Source: Paraburkholderia madseniana (GTDB taxonomy: Bacteria > Pseudomonadota > Gammaproteobacteria > Burkholderiales > Burkholderiaceae). Taken from it: 64,000 bases of DNA. The stretch's first letter is position 1; each line of letters starts with the position of its first letter. Shown piece after piece: positions 1 to 8,760 of the stretch. The DNA lies in the NCBI RefSeq assembly GCF_009690905.1, contig NZ_VOSW01000057.1, positions 1-64,000 on the forward strand, read 5' to 3'. The position numbers and the translations under genes were made by a program. The notes under the pieces were generated by a model. That model did no database searches, was not told the origin of the DNA, and worked only from the letters and a program-made list of their open reading frames with translations.

Positions 1-410
1 AGAACCGGTCGCTCACTCAACGTACTGACGAATGATTAACCTGCCGGCGTGAATCCACCCCGACAGGAAAACCTTCCTTTAATACTCGTGTGAGACTTGA
101 TACTTTCGCTTCCGGCAGACCCCGAAGGATCCACTGCGCGTCGCGCATCAAGCGCCCACACTTATCGGCTGTTAATTTTTAAAGATCGATTACGCATTCA
201 CTACCGAACCTGCACCGTCGTCGTCAACATCACAACCACCCGGCACCGCTTCGTTCTGCGTCGCTGCATCAGCAGCAGAGAAACGAGATTATGAAGAACT
301 TTCGCTACGCCGTCAACAGGTTTTTCTAACTTCCTGAACCCGCTCACATCGCGCAAAGCCTTGCCACTACTGGCTCTCCCGCTCCCCGTGCCCCGGTGTC
401 CGAAGCACGA
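1..410 (-). other. rRNA operon leader (5' external transcribed spacer), partial
   Basis: Read on the minus strand, this stretch matches the leader that precedes 16S rRNA in Burkholderia-type genomes. A boxA-like antitermination element (GATCTTTAAAAATT, about 174-187) is followed by the GTGGGCGCTTGATG segment, and the sequence then runs towards the window edge. The 16S gene itself should begin just left of position 1 and is not present here. The short open frames in this stretch have no ribosome binding site and are not genes. Confidence 0.75.
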
Positions 411-419
411 AAGAGCGAG

Positions 420-448
420 ATTCTAGCGAGCCGGACGGCCCCTTGCAA
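420..448 (-). promoter_or_regulatory. rRNA operon promoter (sigma70)
   Basis: On the minus strand TTGCAA (443-448) and TAGAAT (420-425) are separated by exactly 17 bases. An AT-rich stretch resembling an UP element lies upstream (about 450-462). Spacing, UP-like sequence and the rRNA leader downstream make this a strong, probably growth-rate-controlled rRNA promoter. Confidence 0.75.
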
Positions 449-535
449 GCGTTATTTTGATACGCATGGACTGCGCCAGAAATGGCGCGAGAATTGAAAA
501 CGAGTGGCACAACAAGCTCACCCGACGCTCAGCCG

Positions 536-556
536 AAAACCACCTCGTTCAGGTGG
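536..556 (-). terminator. probable terminator of the phn operon
   Basis: On the minus strand a 6-bp hairpin (CCACCT / AGGTGG, loop of five) is followed by TTTT. The stop codon of the HD oxygenase gene lies inside the stem. It would separate the phn operon from the rRNA promoter just downstream. The short stem and short T run make it a modest terminator. Confidence 0.45.
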
Positions 557-1109
557 CCACGTGCTTCTGCATCACGCGCTCGACTACGCCCAAAAAATGA
601 TCGAGCCCCGGCGTCGCACGGTTCTCTTCTTTTGCGCGATCGTCCCATTTACGCAGACGCAATGCGTCTTCCGCGTAGGGTTTCTGCAGGAACGCCTCAG
701 CCTCTTCCTTGCTGAAGATGCCGCCTTGCAATTCCAGGCTCCGCACCGAATCAGCGGAAAGCTGGCCGAAGTACGCATCGTCGATTGCGCAGAGACAGCG
801 CTTGGCGTCGACGTGCAACCGGATCGGCTCCAGCACCGCGTCCGACAACACCGGCCGCAAGAACGGTAGCGCGAAATACTGATGCAGATCGTCGATGCCC
901 CGCTCCGTCGGCGTTTCGCCTTGCAGATTCAGCAAATGGCCGAGGTCGTGCAGAAACGCGGCGGCGACGAGTTCATCGTCCGCATCCGCCTCTTCCGCCA
1001 GTGCGCCGCTTTGCAGCGCATGCTCAAGCTGCGTCACAGGCTCACCGCTATAGGCGAGCTTGCCGTATTGCTCATATAACGAACGGATGTCGTTCAGACT
1101 CAATGCCAC
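549..1109 (-). CDS. phnZ: PhnZ-type HD-domain phosphonate oxygenase
   Basis: Protein of 186 residues of the HD-domain family found in phosphonate operons. PhnZ is a mixed-valence di-iron oxygenase that cleaves the C-P bond of 1-hydroxy-2-aminoethylphosphonate. The expected ligands are all visible: H30, H54-D55, H58, H76, H99 and D170, plus the lid pair Y20/E23, spaced as in PhnZ. The start is a GTG at 1109 with GGGAG seven bases upstream; it begins four bases after the stop of the dehydrogenase gene, so it is the last gene of the phn operon. The 2-oxoglutarate hydroxylase (PhnY*) that makes the PhnZ substrate is not in the window, so the true substrate here is open. Confidence 0.8.
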   Translation of the reverse strand: MALSLNDIRSLYEQYGKLAYSGEPVTQLEHALQSGALAEEADADDELVAAAFLHDLGHLLNLQGETPTERGIDDLHQYFALPFLRPVLSDAVLEPIRLHVDAKRCLCAIDDAYFGQLSADSVRSLELQGGIFSKEEAEAFLQKPYAEDALRLRKWDDRAKEENRATPGLDHFLGVVERVMQKHVAT

Positions 1110-1113
1110 GTTC

Positions 1114-2565
1114 TTACTCCCAAGGTAATGAAAAGGTCTTCAGATTGGTGAAGCTCTTCATCGCTTCCTGAACACCTTCCTTATAGCCAAGCCCGGAATC
1201 CTTGATGCCGCCGAACGGCGTCAGCTCGATCCGGTATCCCGGCACTTCCCACACGTTGACTGTTCCCACGCGCAATTCATTGATGAAGCGCGTGATCGCG
1301 TCCTGCCGGTTCGTGCACACACCGGACGACAACCCGAATGGCGTCCCATTGCTGATACGAATAGCGTCGTCGAGCGTATCGAAGGTAATGATCGGCGACA
1401 CCGGGCCAAACGTTTCCTCGCGCACCAGCGTCATTGACGGGTCGACGCCATCGAGCACCGTCGGCGAATAAAGCGCGCCGTCGCGCTGATTGCCGATGCG
1501 CAAGCGCGCGCCACTAGCCACAGCCTCGTTCACACGCGCCTCGAATAGTTGCGCGGCGGCGACGTCGATCACGGTGCCCATCTGATTGGACGCGTCGAAT
1601 GGATCACCATAGGTCCATGCGCGCGTCTTCTCCACGACCAGATCGGTGAAATCCGCCGCGATGCTCTTCTGCACCAGCATCCGTTTGACTGCAGTACACC
1701 GCTGCCCGGAGTTCTTATACGAACCCTGCACGGCTAGTGTCGCCGCACGATCGAGATCGGCGTCTTCGAGCACGATCAGCGGATCGTTGCCGCCCAGTTC
1801 CAGCACGACTCGCCGGTAAGCCGCCTTCGCCGCAATGTATTTGCCGATCGCCACGCCACCGGTGAAAGTGACGAGATCGGCCAAAGGATGCGTAATCAGT
1901 TCGTCGGCGATTTCGCGCGGATCGCCGGTCAGCACTTGCAGCATCGGTGCCGGCAAACCCGCTTCATAAAGAATGTCCGCCAGAAAAAACGCCGACAACG
2001 GCACCTTCTCCGACGGCTTCAGCACCACACGATTATTGGTTGCAATAGCCGGCGCAATCTTATGCGCGACCTGGTTCATCGGATGGTTGAACGGCGTAAT
2101 CGCGACGATCACACCCGCCAGCGGCTCACGCTGCGAAAACACCCGACGCTTCTTGCCATGCGGCGTGAGATCGCAGGAAAAACTCTGCCCGTCGTCGCGC
2201 AGGGCTTCGATCGAGGCGAACTTGAACACATCGGCGACGCGGCCGATCTCGTAGCGCGAATCCTGCTTCGACAAACCCGACTCGAGCGAAATCAGATCCG
2301 AGGCCTCCTCGGTCCGCTCCCGCAGCAACGCCGCAGCGCGCTCGAGAATCTGCGAGCGCTCGTAGCGCGTGAGCTTCGCTTGATAGGCGGCGGCGTATTC
2401 AAACGCGGCGCGTACATCGTCGATGCTCGCCAACGGGACCGTGCCCACCCGCGCCCCTGTATAAGGATCGAACACATCGAGCGTGCGCGAGCGCGTCGCG
2501 TGCTCGCCCTTAAGCCGCAGCGTTTCCGCCCGAAATGCCGGATGATCCCGCAGCACGGCGTTCAT
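1114..2565 (-). CDS. phnY: phosphonoacetaldehyde dehydrogenase
   Basis: NAD(P)-dependent aldehyde dehydrogenase of 483 residues, the usual length. It oxidises phosphonoacetaldehyde, the product of PhnW, to phosphonoacetate for PhnA. The general base E256 lies in LELGGN and the nucleophile C290 in SGQRC; R289 just before the cysteine fits the phosphonate-specific branch, where arginines hold the phosphonate group. The NAD-binding motif FTGG is at 234-237. The start ATG overlaps the phnA stop (ATGA), so the two genes are translationally coupled. The name phnY is also used elsewhere for an unrelated oxygenase. Confidence 0.88.
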   Translation of the reverse strand: MNAVLRDHPAFRAETLRLKGEHATRSRTLDVFDPYTGARVGTVPLASIDDVRAAFEYAAAYQAKLTRYERSQILERAAALLRERTEEASDLISLESGLSKQDSRYEIGRVADVFKFASIEALRDDGQSFSCDLTPHGKKRRVFSQREPLAGVIVAITPFNHPMNQVAHKIAPAIATNNRVVLKPSEKVPLSAFFLADILYEAGLPAPMLQVLTGDPREIADELITHPLADLVTFTGGVAIGKYIAAKAAYRRVVLELGGNDPLIVLEDADLDRAATLAVQGSYKNSGQRCTAVKRMLVQKSIAADFTDLVVEKTRAWTYGDPFDASNQMGTVIDVAAAQLFEARVNEAVASGARLRIGNQRDGALYSPTVLDGVDPSMTLVREETFGPVSPIITFDTLDDAIRISNGTPFGLSSGVCTNRQDAITRFINELRVGTVNVWEVPGYRIELTPFGGIKDSGLGYKEGVQEAMKSFTNLKTFSLPWE

Positions 2566-3821
2566 GATGCCGACACGTGATTCAACGCGACGTCGAAGAT
2601 ATCGAAGTTGCGCAACCGTTTCCCGGAAGGCAAACCCTCGACGCGGCGATTGAACAGCAACGGCACTTCCTGCTCGGAGATGCCGCCGTGCGAGCGTAAC
2701 GGCACGGTCAGTCCGGACAGATCGTGCTCATCGCGACGCGTGCCGAGCACCACATGTCGGGTACTCACCACGACGATATCGCCGACGCGGTCATTCGGCA
2801 GTTCGAAGCGCTCGCAAGCGGCGTGATTGTCGAGCACGACTTCAATGCCCTGCAATCCGCCGATTCGCTCAATCACCTGCGTAACGCTCACATCGTGCGG
2901 CAAGTAAATCGTCGCGAACGAACCGAGCGCGCCGTGATGCACGACATAGGGATCGGTAATCGGCAAGATGACACGGGCGCGGCGAGCACCAAGCCATTCA
3001 TCAAGCACGTCCTGCAGATAGATCACATTCGGCTCGCCGGTCTTCGGATCATGCTTGGCGTTCATGCCGTGGTCGGCGGTGAGGCCGATCACCCAGCCGA
3101 GCGCGTCGAGCTTGGCGAGGTAGCCGTCCATCATCGCGTAAAACGCATTCGCGCCTTCGGTGCCCGGCGCCCATTTGTGCTGGATGTAATCGGTGGTCGA
3201 CAGATACATCAGGTCGAGCTTGCGGGTTTCAGCAAGCCGCACGCCGGCGGCGAACACGAACTCGGACAAGCCCGCGCTATATACATCCGGCACCGGCAAG
3301 CCGACCAGATCGAGTACTTCATCGATGCCGTTTTCTTCGCGCGTCACCTTGTCGGCTTTTTCCGCCGAGAAGCAAATGCCCTCCAATTGCCAGCCGAGCA
3401 GCCGGCGCAGCTTGTCTTTCGCGGTGACCACGGCGACCGCCGCGCCTGCGTCCGCCGCGGCAGCCAGCAAGGTCCCCGCGCGTAGATAGGCCGGATCGTT
3501 CATCATCACTTCCGCGCCTTCGCCGCCGTTCGCGTCCGGGTCCCAGAAGTAGTTGCCGCAAATGCCGTGAACCGAGGGCGGCACACCGCACACGATCGAG
3601 AGATTATTCGGGTTGGTGAACGACGGAATCACACAATCGCCCTTGAAGGCCGCGCCGCCCTTGAGCATCTTGCCGATGAAAGGCGCGACGCCCGCCGCGA
3701 CCGCGGCTTCGAGGTAATCGTATTCGCAGCCGTCGACGCACACTACGACCGTCGGTTGCGAGGGCAGCCGGTAACTGCGGCCGTTGACTTCGATCGTACG
3801 TTCGCTTGCGTTTGCCATCAT
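2562..3821 (-). CDS. phnA: phosphonoacetate hydrolase
   Basis: Zinc enzyme of the alkaline phosphatase superfamily, 419 residues, that splits phosphonoacetate into acetate and phosphate. The metal and nucleophile residues are in the expected places: D30 in VCVDG, T69 in SFTNPNN, a D-x3-H pair in TTDYIQH, the DH pair in TADHG, and a late histidine in RSHGG. GGAAGG precedes the start, and a second in-frame ATG follows directly. It sits between the regulator gene and the dehydrogenase in the same operon and completes the pathway 2-AEP to phosphonoacetaldehyde to phosphonoacetate to acetate plus phosphate. Confidence 0.9.
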   Translation of the reverse strand: MMANASERTIEVNGRSYRLPSQPTVVVCVDGCEYDYLEAAVAAGVAPFIGKMLKGGAAFKGDCVIPSFTNPNNLSIVCGVPPSVHGICGNYFWDPDANGGEGAEVMMNDPAYLRAGTLLAAAADAGAAVAVVTAKDKLRRLLGWQLEGICFSAEKADKVTREENGIDEVLDLVGLPVPDVYSAGLSEFVFAAGVRLAETRKLDLMYLSTTDYIQHKWAPGTEGANAFYAMMDGYLAKLDALGWVIGLTADHGMNAKHDPKTGEPNVIYLQDVLDEWLGARRARVILPITDPYVVHHGALGSFATIYLPHDVSVTQVIERIGGLQGIEVVLDNHAACERFELPNDRVGDIVVVSTRHVVLGTRRDEHDLSGLTVPLRSHGGISEQEVPLLFNRRVEGLPSGKRLRNFDIFDVALNHVSAS

Positions 3822-3875
3822 TACCTTCCATCCGTTGAGAGCACGCGTGCTCTGGTCAATCCGTTGCAGCCAGCC

Positions 3876-4610
3876 TCAATCGTTCGATGCCGCCGACATC
3901 TGCACCGCGCCCAACGACCCCGCCGGTTCGCACGCCTCACGCGCGCGCTGCAGGCCGCCGTTCACATGCGCATGCATCAGCGCCGCGGCATGTTCGGCAT
4001 CGCGCGAGGCCAGCGCCGTCAGAATCGCACGATGTTCGGCGAGCGAGCGCTCCATCGCGTCGGCATGCACCACCAGCGCGGCGCGGCGAAACAGACTCAA
4101 CTCGCTCACCAGCCTTCGATATGTCTCATATAGCTTCACATTGCCCGACGCCGCCACGATCGCGTCGTGAAACGCCACGTTGGCGCGCGCGTAGGCATCG
4201 TGATCCTGCGCATCGAGCGCGGCGCGCATCGCGTCGAGCCACTCGCGCAACACCGCAAGCTTCTGCGCATCGATACGCGAAGCCAGCATCCGGCACGCCG
4301 CTTCCTCAAGCACCGCGCGCACCGCATAAATCTCGTCCGCTTCAGCCAGCGACACCGTTCGCACGAACACGCCGCGGTTTTTTTCGGTGCGCACGAGGCC
4401 CGCTTGCTCCAGCGCGCGAAACGCCTCGCGCACCGGCCCGCGCGACACTTGCAGACGCGCGGCCCAGTCGGCTTCGTTGAGTTTGTCGCCGGGTGCGAGC
4501 GCACCTTCGATGATGTGCCGTTCGATTTCGTCGCGGACCAGCGTCGTCAGCGAATGCCTGCGCACAACCTCAATCGGATCGACAGAAGCAGTTTGCATAT
4601 ATTCGGTCAT
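3876..4610 (-). CDS. phnR: GntR-family (FCD) regulator of phosphonate use
   Basis: Winged-helix GntR regulator of 244 residues with an N-terminal HTH (about 20-85, including WAARLQVSRGPVREA) and a C-terminal all-helical FCD ligand domain. The open frame runs 40 codons further upstream, but I chose the ATG at 4610 because the extra residues look non-coding and GntR proteins normally begin shortly before the HTH. The gene lies inside the phn operon between phnV and phnA, which suggests it senses a phosphonate or pathway intermediate. An inverted repeat just upstream (4626-4639) could be its own operator. Confidence 0.82.
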   Translation of the reverse strand: MTEYMQTASVDPIEVVRRHSLTTLVRDEIERHIIEGALAPGDKLNEADWAARLQVSRGPVREAFRALEQAGLVRTEKNRGVFVRTVSLAEADEIYAVRAVLEEAACRMLASRIDAQKLAVLREWLDAMRAALDAQDHDAYARANVAFHDAIVAASGNVKLYETYRRLVSELSLFRRAALVVHADAMERSLAEHRAILTALASRDAEHAAALMHAHVNGGLQRAREACEPAGSLGAVQMSAASND

Positions 4611-4625
4611 TTTGACAAATTTCGC

Positions 4626-4639
4626 CACATCGATATGTG
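4626..4639. promoter_or_regulatory. inverted repeat upstream of phnR
   Basis: CACAT and ATGTG flank a 4-base centre, 16 bases upstream of the chosen phnR start in the 94-base gap after phnV. The size fits an FCD-GntR operator, but the sequence does not match the usual TNGT/ACNA core, so the assignment is tentative. Confidence 0.3.
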
Positions 4640-4704
4640 TTTGCGTGTTTGCGCGCCCGCCGCCTGGCATGCGCCACGCAAACACAACAATCAGAAGGTG
4701 CCCG

Positions 4705-5568
4705 TCAGTCCACCCGACGGCGCGGGACACGCGCCGCGATCAGCAGCAGCGCGGCAAGCGAGACCATCAGCAGAATCAGCGACAACGCGGAGGCCGGCAG
4801 GTAATACCCGCGCTCCACTTGCCCAACCACCACGATCGGCACCGTCGCAAAGCCCGGCGGGTACACCGTGAGCGTGGCGCCGAGTTCGCCGAGCGAGAGC
4901 GCGAAGCCGAGTGCGAGACTCGCGCGGATCGCCGGCACCAGTTGCGGCAGCACGACGCCGCGCAGCACCATCGACGGCGGCGCACCCAGGCTCGCTGCCG
5001 CTTCGCGCAGAATGGTCAATTCCGGACGCAACGCGGCGGCCGCGCAGCGGTAGCAGAACGGCAGCACCAGCGCGAGCTGCACGAACACGACGATGGCCGC
5101 CGAGCTCGACAGATCGAGCGGACGCTTGTGGTACGCGATCAGCACGGCCAGCCCGAGCACCACGCTCGGCACGCCGTTGGGCATCATCGCGATGGTGTCG
5201 ACGAACGCGCCGAGACCGCGCCGGTCACGGCCTTCGAGCGCCAGTGCCAGCCACAGTCCGAGAATCGTGCCGAGCACGGCAACGCCCATGCCGATTGCGA
5301 GGCTCGTCGTCAGCGCGTCGAAGTCGCTGGAGCCGAGGCGCTCGAACCAGCGCGTGCTGAGGCTGTCGGGCAGGATCGTGCCCGACCAGTGCCCGGCCAC
5401 GCTCGACAGCGCGACCACCAGCACCGGCAGGACGAACAGCCAGAAGCACAGCAACGCGGCAAAGCCGAGAAACAGACTGCCGAGTATGCGTACCGGCAGA
5501 CTGCGGCGCACCGGCCGCGCCTTCTTGTGCATAACCGGCAAAACGGTTGGGTCGAGTTCAACGGCCAT
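4705..5568 (-). CDS. phnV: 2-AEP ABC transporter permease
   Basis: Inner-membrane permease of 287 residues with six predicted membrane segments and the cytoplasmic EAA loop around REAAASLGAPPSMVLRGVVLPQ that docks on the ATPase. It belongs with PhnU as the second membrane subunit of the importer for 2-aminoethylphosphonate. The start has AAAGGAG at the right spacing and overlaps the phnU stop by 11 bases. Confidence 0.85.
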   Translation of the reverse strand: MAVELDPTVLPVMHKKARPVRRSLPVRILGSLFLGFAALLCFWLFVLPVLVVALSSVAGHWSGTILPDSLSTRWFERLGSSDFDALTTSLAIGMGVAVLGTILGLWLALALEGRDRRGLGAFVDTIAMMPNGVPSVVLGLAVLIAYHKRPLDLSSSAAIVVFVQLALVLPFCYRCAAAALRPELTILREAAASLGAPPSMVLRGVVLPQLVPAIRASLALGFALSLGELGATLTVYPPGFATVPIVVVGQVERGYYLPASALSLILLMVSLAALLLIAARVPRRRVD

Positions 5569-6502
5569 GGCCCGCTCCTTTCACCTTGCGACGGTTGACC
5601 TGGCGGTACAACGCGTACAGCGACAACGACATGATCAGCATCACGACCGCGCCGGCGGCGGCGGTCGGCAGATCCAGGTCGACGGTCGCCGAGCTGTAGA
5701 TCGCGACCGGCAGCGTAATCAGATGCGCGCTGCCGAGCACGAGCAGAATGCCGAACTCGTTCAAGGTCAGCAGAAAGCACAGGATCGTGCCCGCGGCGAT
5801 GCCCGGCCACGCGAGCGGCAGGATCACCTTGAATGCAACCATCCAGCCGCTCGCGCCGAGACTGCGGGCGGCTTCGATCAGACGCATGTCGAGCGTGGCG
5901 AACGACGCCAGCGTAGGACGCACGACAAACGGCGCGTAGAAGACCACTTCCGCGAGAATCACGCCGCCCACGCCGAACAGGAAATTGAGCGGCGGCGCCT
6001 CGAGATGAAAAAGCTGCTGCAAGGCGATGCTGACCGAGCCTTGCGAGCCGTACAGAAAGATCAGCGTGAACGCGACCAGAAACGACGGGAACGCGACGAA
6101 CAGTTCGAGGAATCGCGTGACCATACGCGCGCCGGGAAACGGCTTGAAGAACAAGAGCGACGCGAGGCCGATACCGAGCAACGATGCGAGCCCGGCACTC
6201 ACACACAGAATCCACAGCGTGGTGCCGACTACGCCGCGCGTTTCAGGATTGCCGAAAAACGCCGAGTAGGCCTGCAGGCTCAAACCGTGCGGGCCCGTGA
6301 AGCTCAACAGCACCAGACGTACAAGCGGATAGATCACCAGCGGACCCAGCACGACCACCGCAAGGAACAGAAGATGCCATTGCGCCGCGCGTTCGCGTCG
6401 CTTCACCGCCGCCGTGTGCGAGGCCGCGCTCGCGCTGCGGCGGGCATCGGCAGCGGCTTCGCTGATCGAATTTGGGGTATCAGGGGTTGATAAGGACGAC
6501 AT
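5558..6502 (-). CDS. phnU: 2-AEP ABC transporter permease
   Basis: Inner-membrane permease of 314 residues, with a cytoplasmic N-terminal tail of about 50 residues, then six membrane segments and an EAA loop (EAARSLGASGWMVAFKVILPL). I chose the third in-frame ATG (6502) because GAGG lies six bases upstream of it; earlier ATGs at 6529 and 6514 lack a binding site. All starts lie within the end of phnT, so translation is coupled. It pairs with PhnV in the 2-AEP importer. Confidence 0.85.
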   Translation of the reverse strand: MSSLSTPDTPNSISEAAADARRSASAASHTAAVKRRERAAQWHLLFLAVVVLGPLVIYPLVRLVLLSFTGPHGLSLQAYSAFFGNPETRGVVGTTLWILCVSAGLASLLGIGLASLLFFKPFPGARMVTRFLELFVAFPSFLVAFTLIFLYGSQGSVSIALQQLFHLEAPPLNFLFGVGGVILAEVVFYAPFVVRPTLASFATLDMRLIEAARSLGASGWMVAFKVILPLAWPGIAAGTILCFLLTLNEFGILLVLGSAHLITLPVAIYSSATVDLDLPTAAAGAVVMLIMSLSLYALYRQVNRRKVKGAGHGR

Positions 6503-7589
6503 CGTCAGCCTCATAACGCAGGGAAACACGCGCGCCCTTCTCCGGCATCATGCCGTGGCCACGCTGCATGGTGACCAGCACGGGCTCGTTAGGCATCGCG
6601 TCCAGAGCGACCGACACCGACAACACCGCGCCGTACCATTCGACCGACGTAATCGCGCCATGCAATTGCCCCTCGCCAAGCGGCACGATACGCAGCGCTT
6701 CCGGACGCAGACAGGCCACCCGCTCGCGCTCGTTGTAGCGCACGTCGTCCATGCCGAATGCGACCTGCGGCGGCAACAGATTGGCCGCGCCCAGATAACG
6801 CGCGACGAAACCGTCGTTCGGCGTGTCGTACAACTGTTGCGGCGTGCCGAGTTGCGCGATGCGGCCTTCGCGCATCAGCAGCGTGCGGTCGGACAGCACC
6901 AGCGCGTCGTCCTGATCGTGCGTCACGCAGACGATCGTCAGATTCGGCAGGCGCTCGTGCAGCGCCTTCAGTTCGGAACGCACCGAGGCACGCAGATTGG
7001 CGTCGAGTGCGGAAAGCGGTTCGTCGAGCAACAACACATCGGGCTCGATCACAAGCGCACGCGCCAAGGCCACGCGCTGCTGCATGCCGCCCGATAATTG
7101 CGCCGGCATGTGATGCCCGGCGTCACCCAGTTGCACGAGCTTCAACGCGTCGGCGACACGTCGCGCGACATCCTTCGACTGCGTGCGGCGCGCACGCAAG
7201 CCGAAAGCCACGTTGTCGAATACCGATAAATGCGGGAACAGCGCATAGCTCTGGAACAGCAAGCCGAGATTGCGCTTATGCGGCGGCACGTGCGTCAGGT
7301 CGTGACCGGCGACGGTCAAGGTGCCCGACAGTCCGTCCGCTTCGATGAACCCGGCGATGAAGCGCAACAGCGTGGTCTTGCCACAACCGCTGCGGCCGAG
7401 CACGGTGAGCAATTCGCCGCGCTGAATGGTCAGCGACAGATCGTCGAGCACGGTGCGCGTGCCGAAGCGCACCGTCAGATGGTCGATCTGCACGCCGCCC
7501 GGCGTGTTCGAACGCGCGCCGTCGAGCGCGTCCGGTGAGGCGCCGAGCGCGCCTGGGTGAGCAAGACTGGCCGTATTCACCGGGTTCAT
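6480..7589 (-). CDS. phnT: 2-AEP ABC transporter ATP-binding protein
   Basis: ATPase of 369 residues with Walker A (GRSGCGKTT), Q-loop (LLFQSYALFPHLSVFDNVAFGL), signature (LSGGMQQR), Walker B (VLLLDEPLSALD) and switch histidine (VCVTHDQ), followed by a TOBE-like C-terminal domain. It drives uptake through PhnU and PhnV. GGAGG lies directly against the ATG at 7589, which is too close; the GTG three codons in (7580) has better spacing and may be the true start. Confidence 0.85.
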   Translation of the reverse strand: MNPVNTASLAHPGALGASPDALDGARSNTPGGVQIDHLTVRFGTRTVLDDLSLTIQRGELLTVLGRSGCGKTTLLRFIAGFIEADGLSGTLTVAGHDLTHVPPHKRNLGLLFQSYALFPHLSVFDNVAFGLRARRTQSKDVARRVADALKLVQLGDAGHHMPAQLSGGMQQRVALARALVIEPDVLLLDEPLSALDANLRASVRSELKALHERLPNLTIVCVTHDQDDALVLSDRTLLMREGRIAQLGTPQQLYDTPNDGFVARYLGAANLLPPQVAFGMDDVRYNERERVACLRPEALRIVPLGEGQLHGAITSVEWYGAVLSVSVALDAMPNEPVLVTMQRGHGMMPEKGARVSLRYEADDVVLINP

Positions 7590-7613
7590 CCTCCAACTGG
7601 ATTAATGCTGATA

Positions 7614-7642
7614 CGGCGCCCCGCACGAATGCGAGGGCGCCG
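7614..7642 (-). other. intercistronic hairpin between phnS and phnT
   Basis: CGGCGCCC-CGCA and TGCG-a-GGGCGCCG form an almost unbroken 12-bp GC-rich stem around a CGAA centre in the 79-base gap after phnS. No T run follows, so it is more likely an mRNA 3'-end stabiliser or partial terminator that keeps the binding-protein message more abundant than the rest of the operon. Confidence 0.55.
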
Positions 7643-7668
7643 CCTGACTCAATGGCGAACGGTCCGGC

Positions 7669-8760
7669 TTACTTCGGCTTGACGACTTCGATCTGCTTGC
7701 CCGACGAACCGATCACATCGCTCTTCCAGCGTGCCGTCCAGTCAGCCTTCTTCGCCATCACTTGCGTCCAGTCCACCGGGATCAGCGTTACGCCGGCGAT
7801 CGCCTTCTTGACTGCTTCGCCGTTCTTGCCGGCGAGCGGCACGTCCGTGCGGCCCGGGATGCCGAAGATATCCGGCACCTTGGCTTGCACGTCGGTCGAC
7901 ATCAGGTAGTCGATCAGCTTCTTGCCTTCTGCCTGATTCGGGCCGTTCTTGATCAGGCCGATCGCGTACGGCAACTGGAAGGTGGTCGGCTTATCGCCGG
8001 CTTTGGCTGCGAGGAAAATCGGCTTGAGCGACAGACCGCCGTTCGCTGCATCGTCCAGATCCATCTGCAGGTCGCCGTTGGCGAAGGCGATTTCGTTACG
8101 CGAGAGCAGCACGTCGAGGTAGCCCGTGCCCTTGGTGTGGAACTTGGCGCTCTCTTCGAGCTTCTTCAGATAGTCGAACGCCTTGTCTTCGCCCATCAGC
8201 GACGTGGTCAGGATGATCACGGCCATACCGTCGCCAGCCGTAGCCGGGTTCGAGTAGGCGACCTTGCCGCTGTAGTCCGGGTGCAGCAGGTCGGCAAAGG
8301 TCTTCGGCTGGTTCTTGGTGACGTCCGGGTTGATCGCGAACGAGAAGTAGTTGTTCACGAAAGTCGCCCACGAACCGTTCGGCGCCTTGGCGATCGCCGG
8401 CACGTTCTTGTAGTTGGCGCTCTGATAAGCCTGCAGCAGGCCGCTCTGGTCGGCTTGCTGGATGAACGGCGGCAACGTGACGATCACGTCGGCCTTCGGC
8501 TGATCCTTCTCGATGGTGGCGCGGTTCACCACTTCGCCGCTACCTGCCGTGACGATGTTGACCTTCACGCCTTCCTTCTTTTCGAAGGCCGGCAGCACAT
8601 CCTTATAGAGGTTTTCGAGGCCGTCGGCGGTGTACAGCACCACAGCGTCAGCCGCATGGGCCTGCATCGCCGTGCCGCCGAATGCCGCCGCGGCGATCAG
8701 CGCCGGCAACAGCTTGCGTGCGAGGCCAGCCGTGGCGTGAAGGGAATTCGTCTTTGTCAT
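7669..8760 (-). CDS. phnS: 2-AEP ABC transporter periplasmic binding protein
   Basis: Periplasmic binding protein of 363 residues, class of iron/2-AEP-binding proteins. A 36-residue signal peptide ending in MQAHA precedes the mature start ADAVVLYTADG. I chose the ATG at 8760, preceded by GGAGAGAG, instead of one seven codons upstream. It delivers 2-aminoethylphosphonate to PhnTUV. First gene of the minus-strand phn operon. Confidence 0.87.
   Translation of the reverse strand: MTKTNSLHATAGLARKLLPALIAAAAFGGTAMQAHAADAVVLYTADGLENLYKDVLPAFEKKEGVKVNIVTAGSGEVVNRATIEKDQPKADVIVTLPPFIQQADQSGLLQAYQSANYKNVPAIAKAPNGSWATFVNNYFSFAINPDVTKNQPKTFADLLHPDYSGKVAYSNPATAGDGMAVIILTTSLMGEDKAFDYLKKLEESAKFHTKGTGYLDVLLSRNEIAFANGDLQMDLDDAANGGLSLKPIFLAAKAGDKPTTFQLPYAIGLIKNGPNQAEGKKLIDYLMSTDVQAKVPDIFGIPGRTDVPLAGKNGEAVKKAIAGVTLIPVDWTQVMAKKADWTARWKSDVIGSSGKQIEVVKPK

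Noticed and set aside
4611..4730. Longer start of the phnR gene
   Set aside because: The extra 40 residues have no family likeness and run into the end of phnV; the ATG at 4610 fits the GntR layout.
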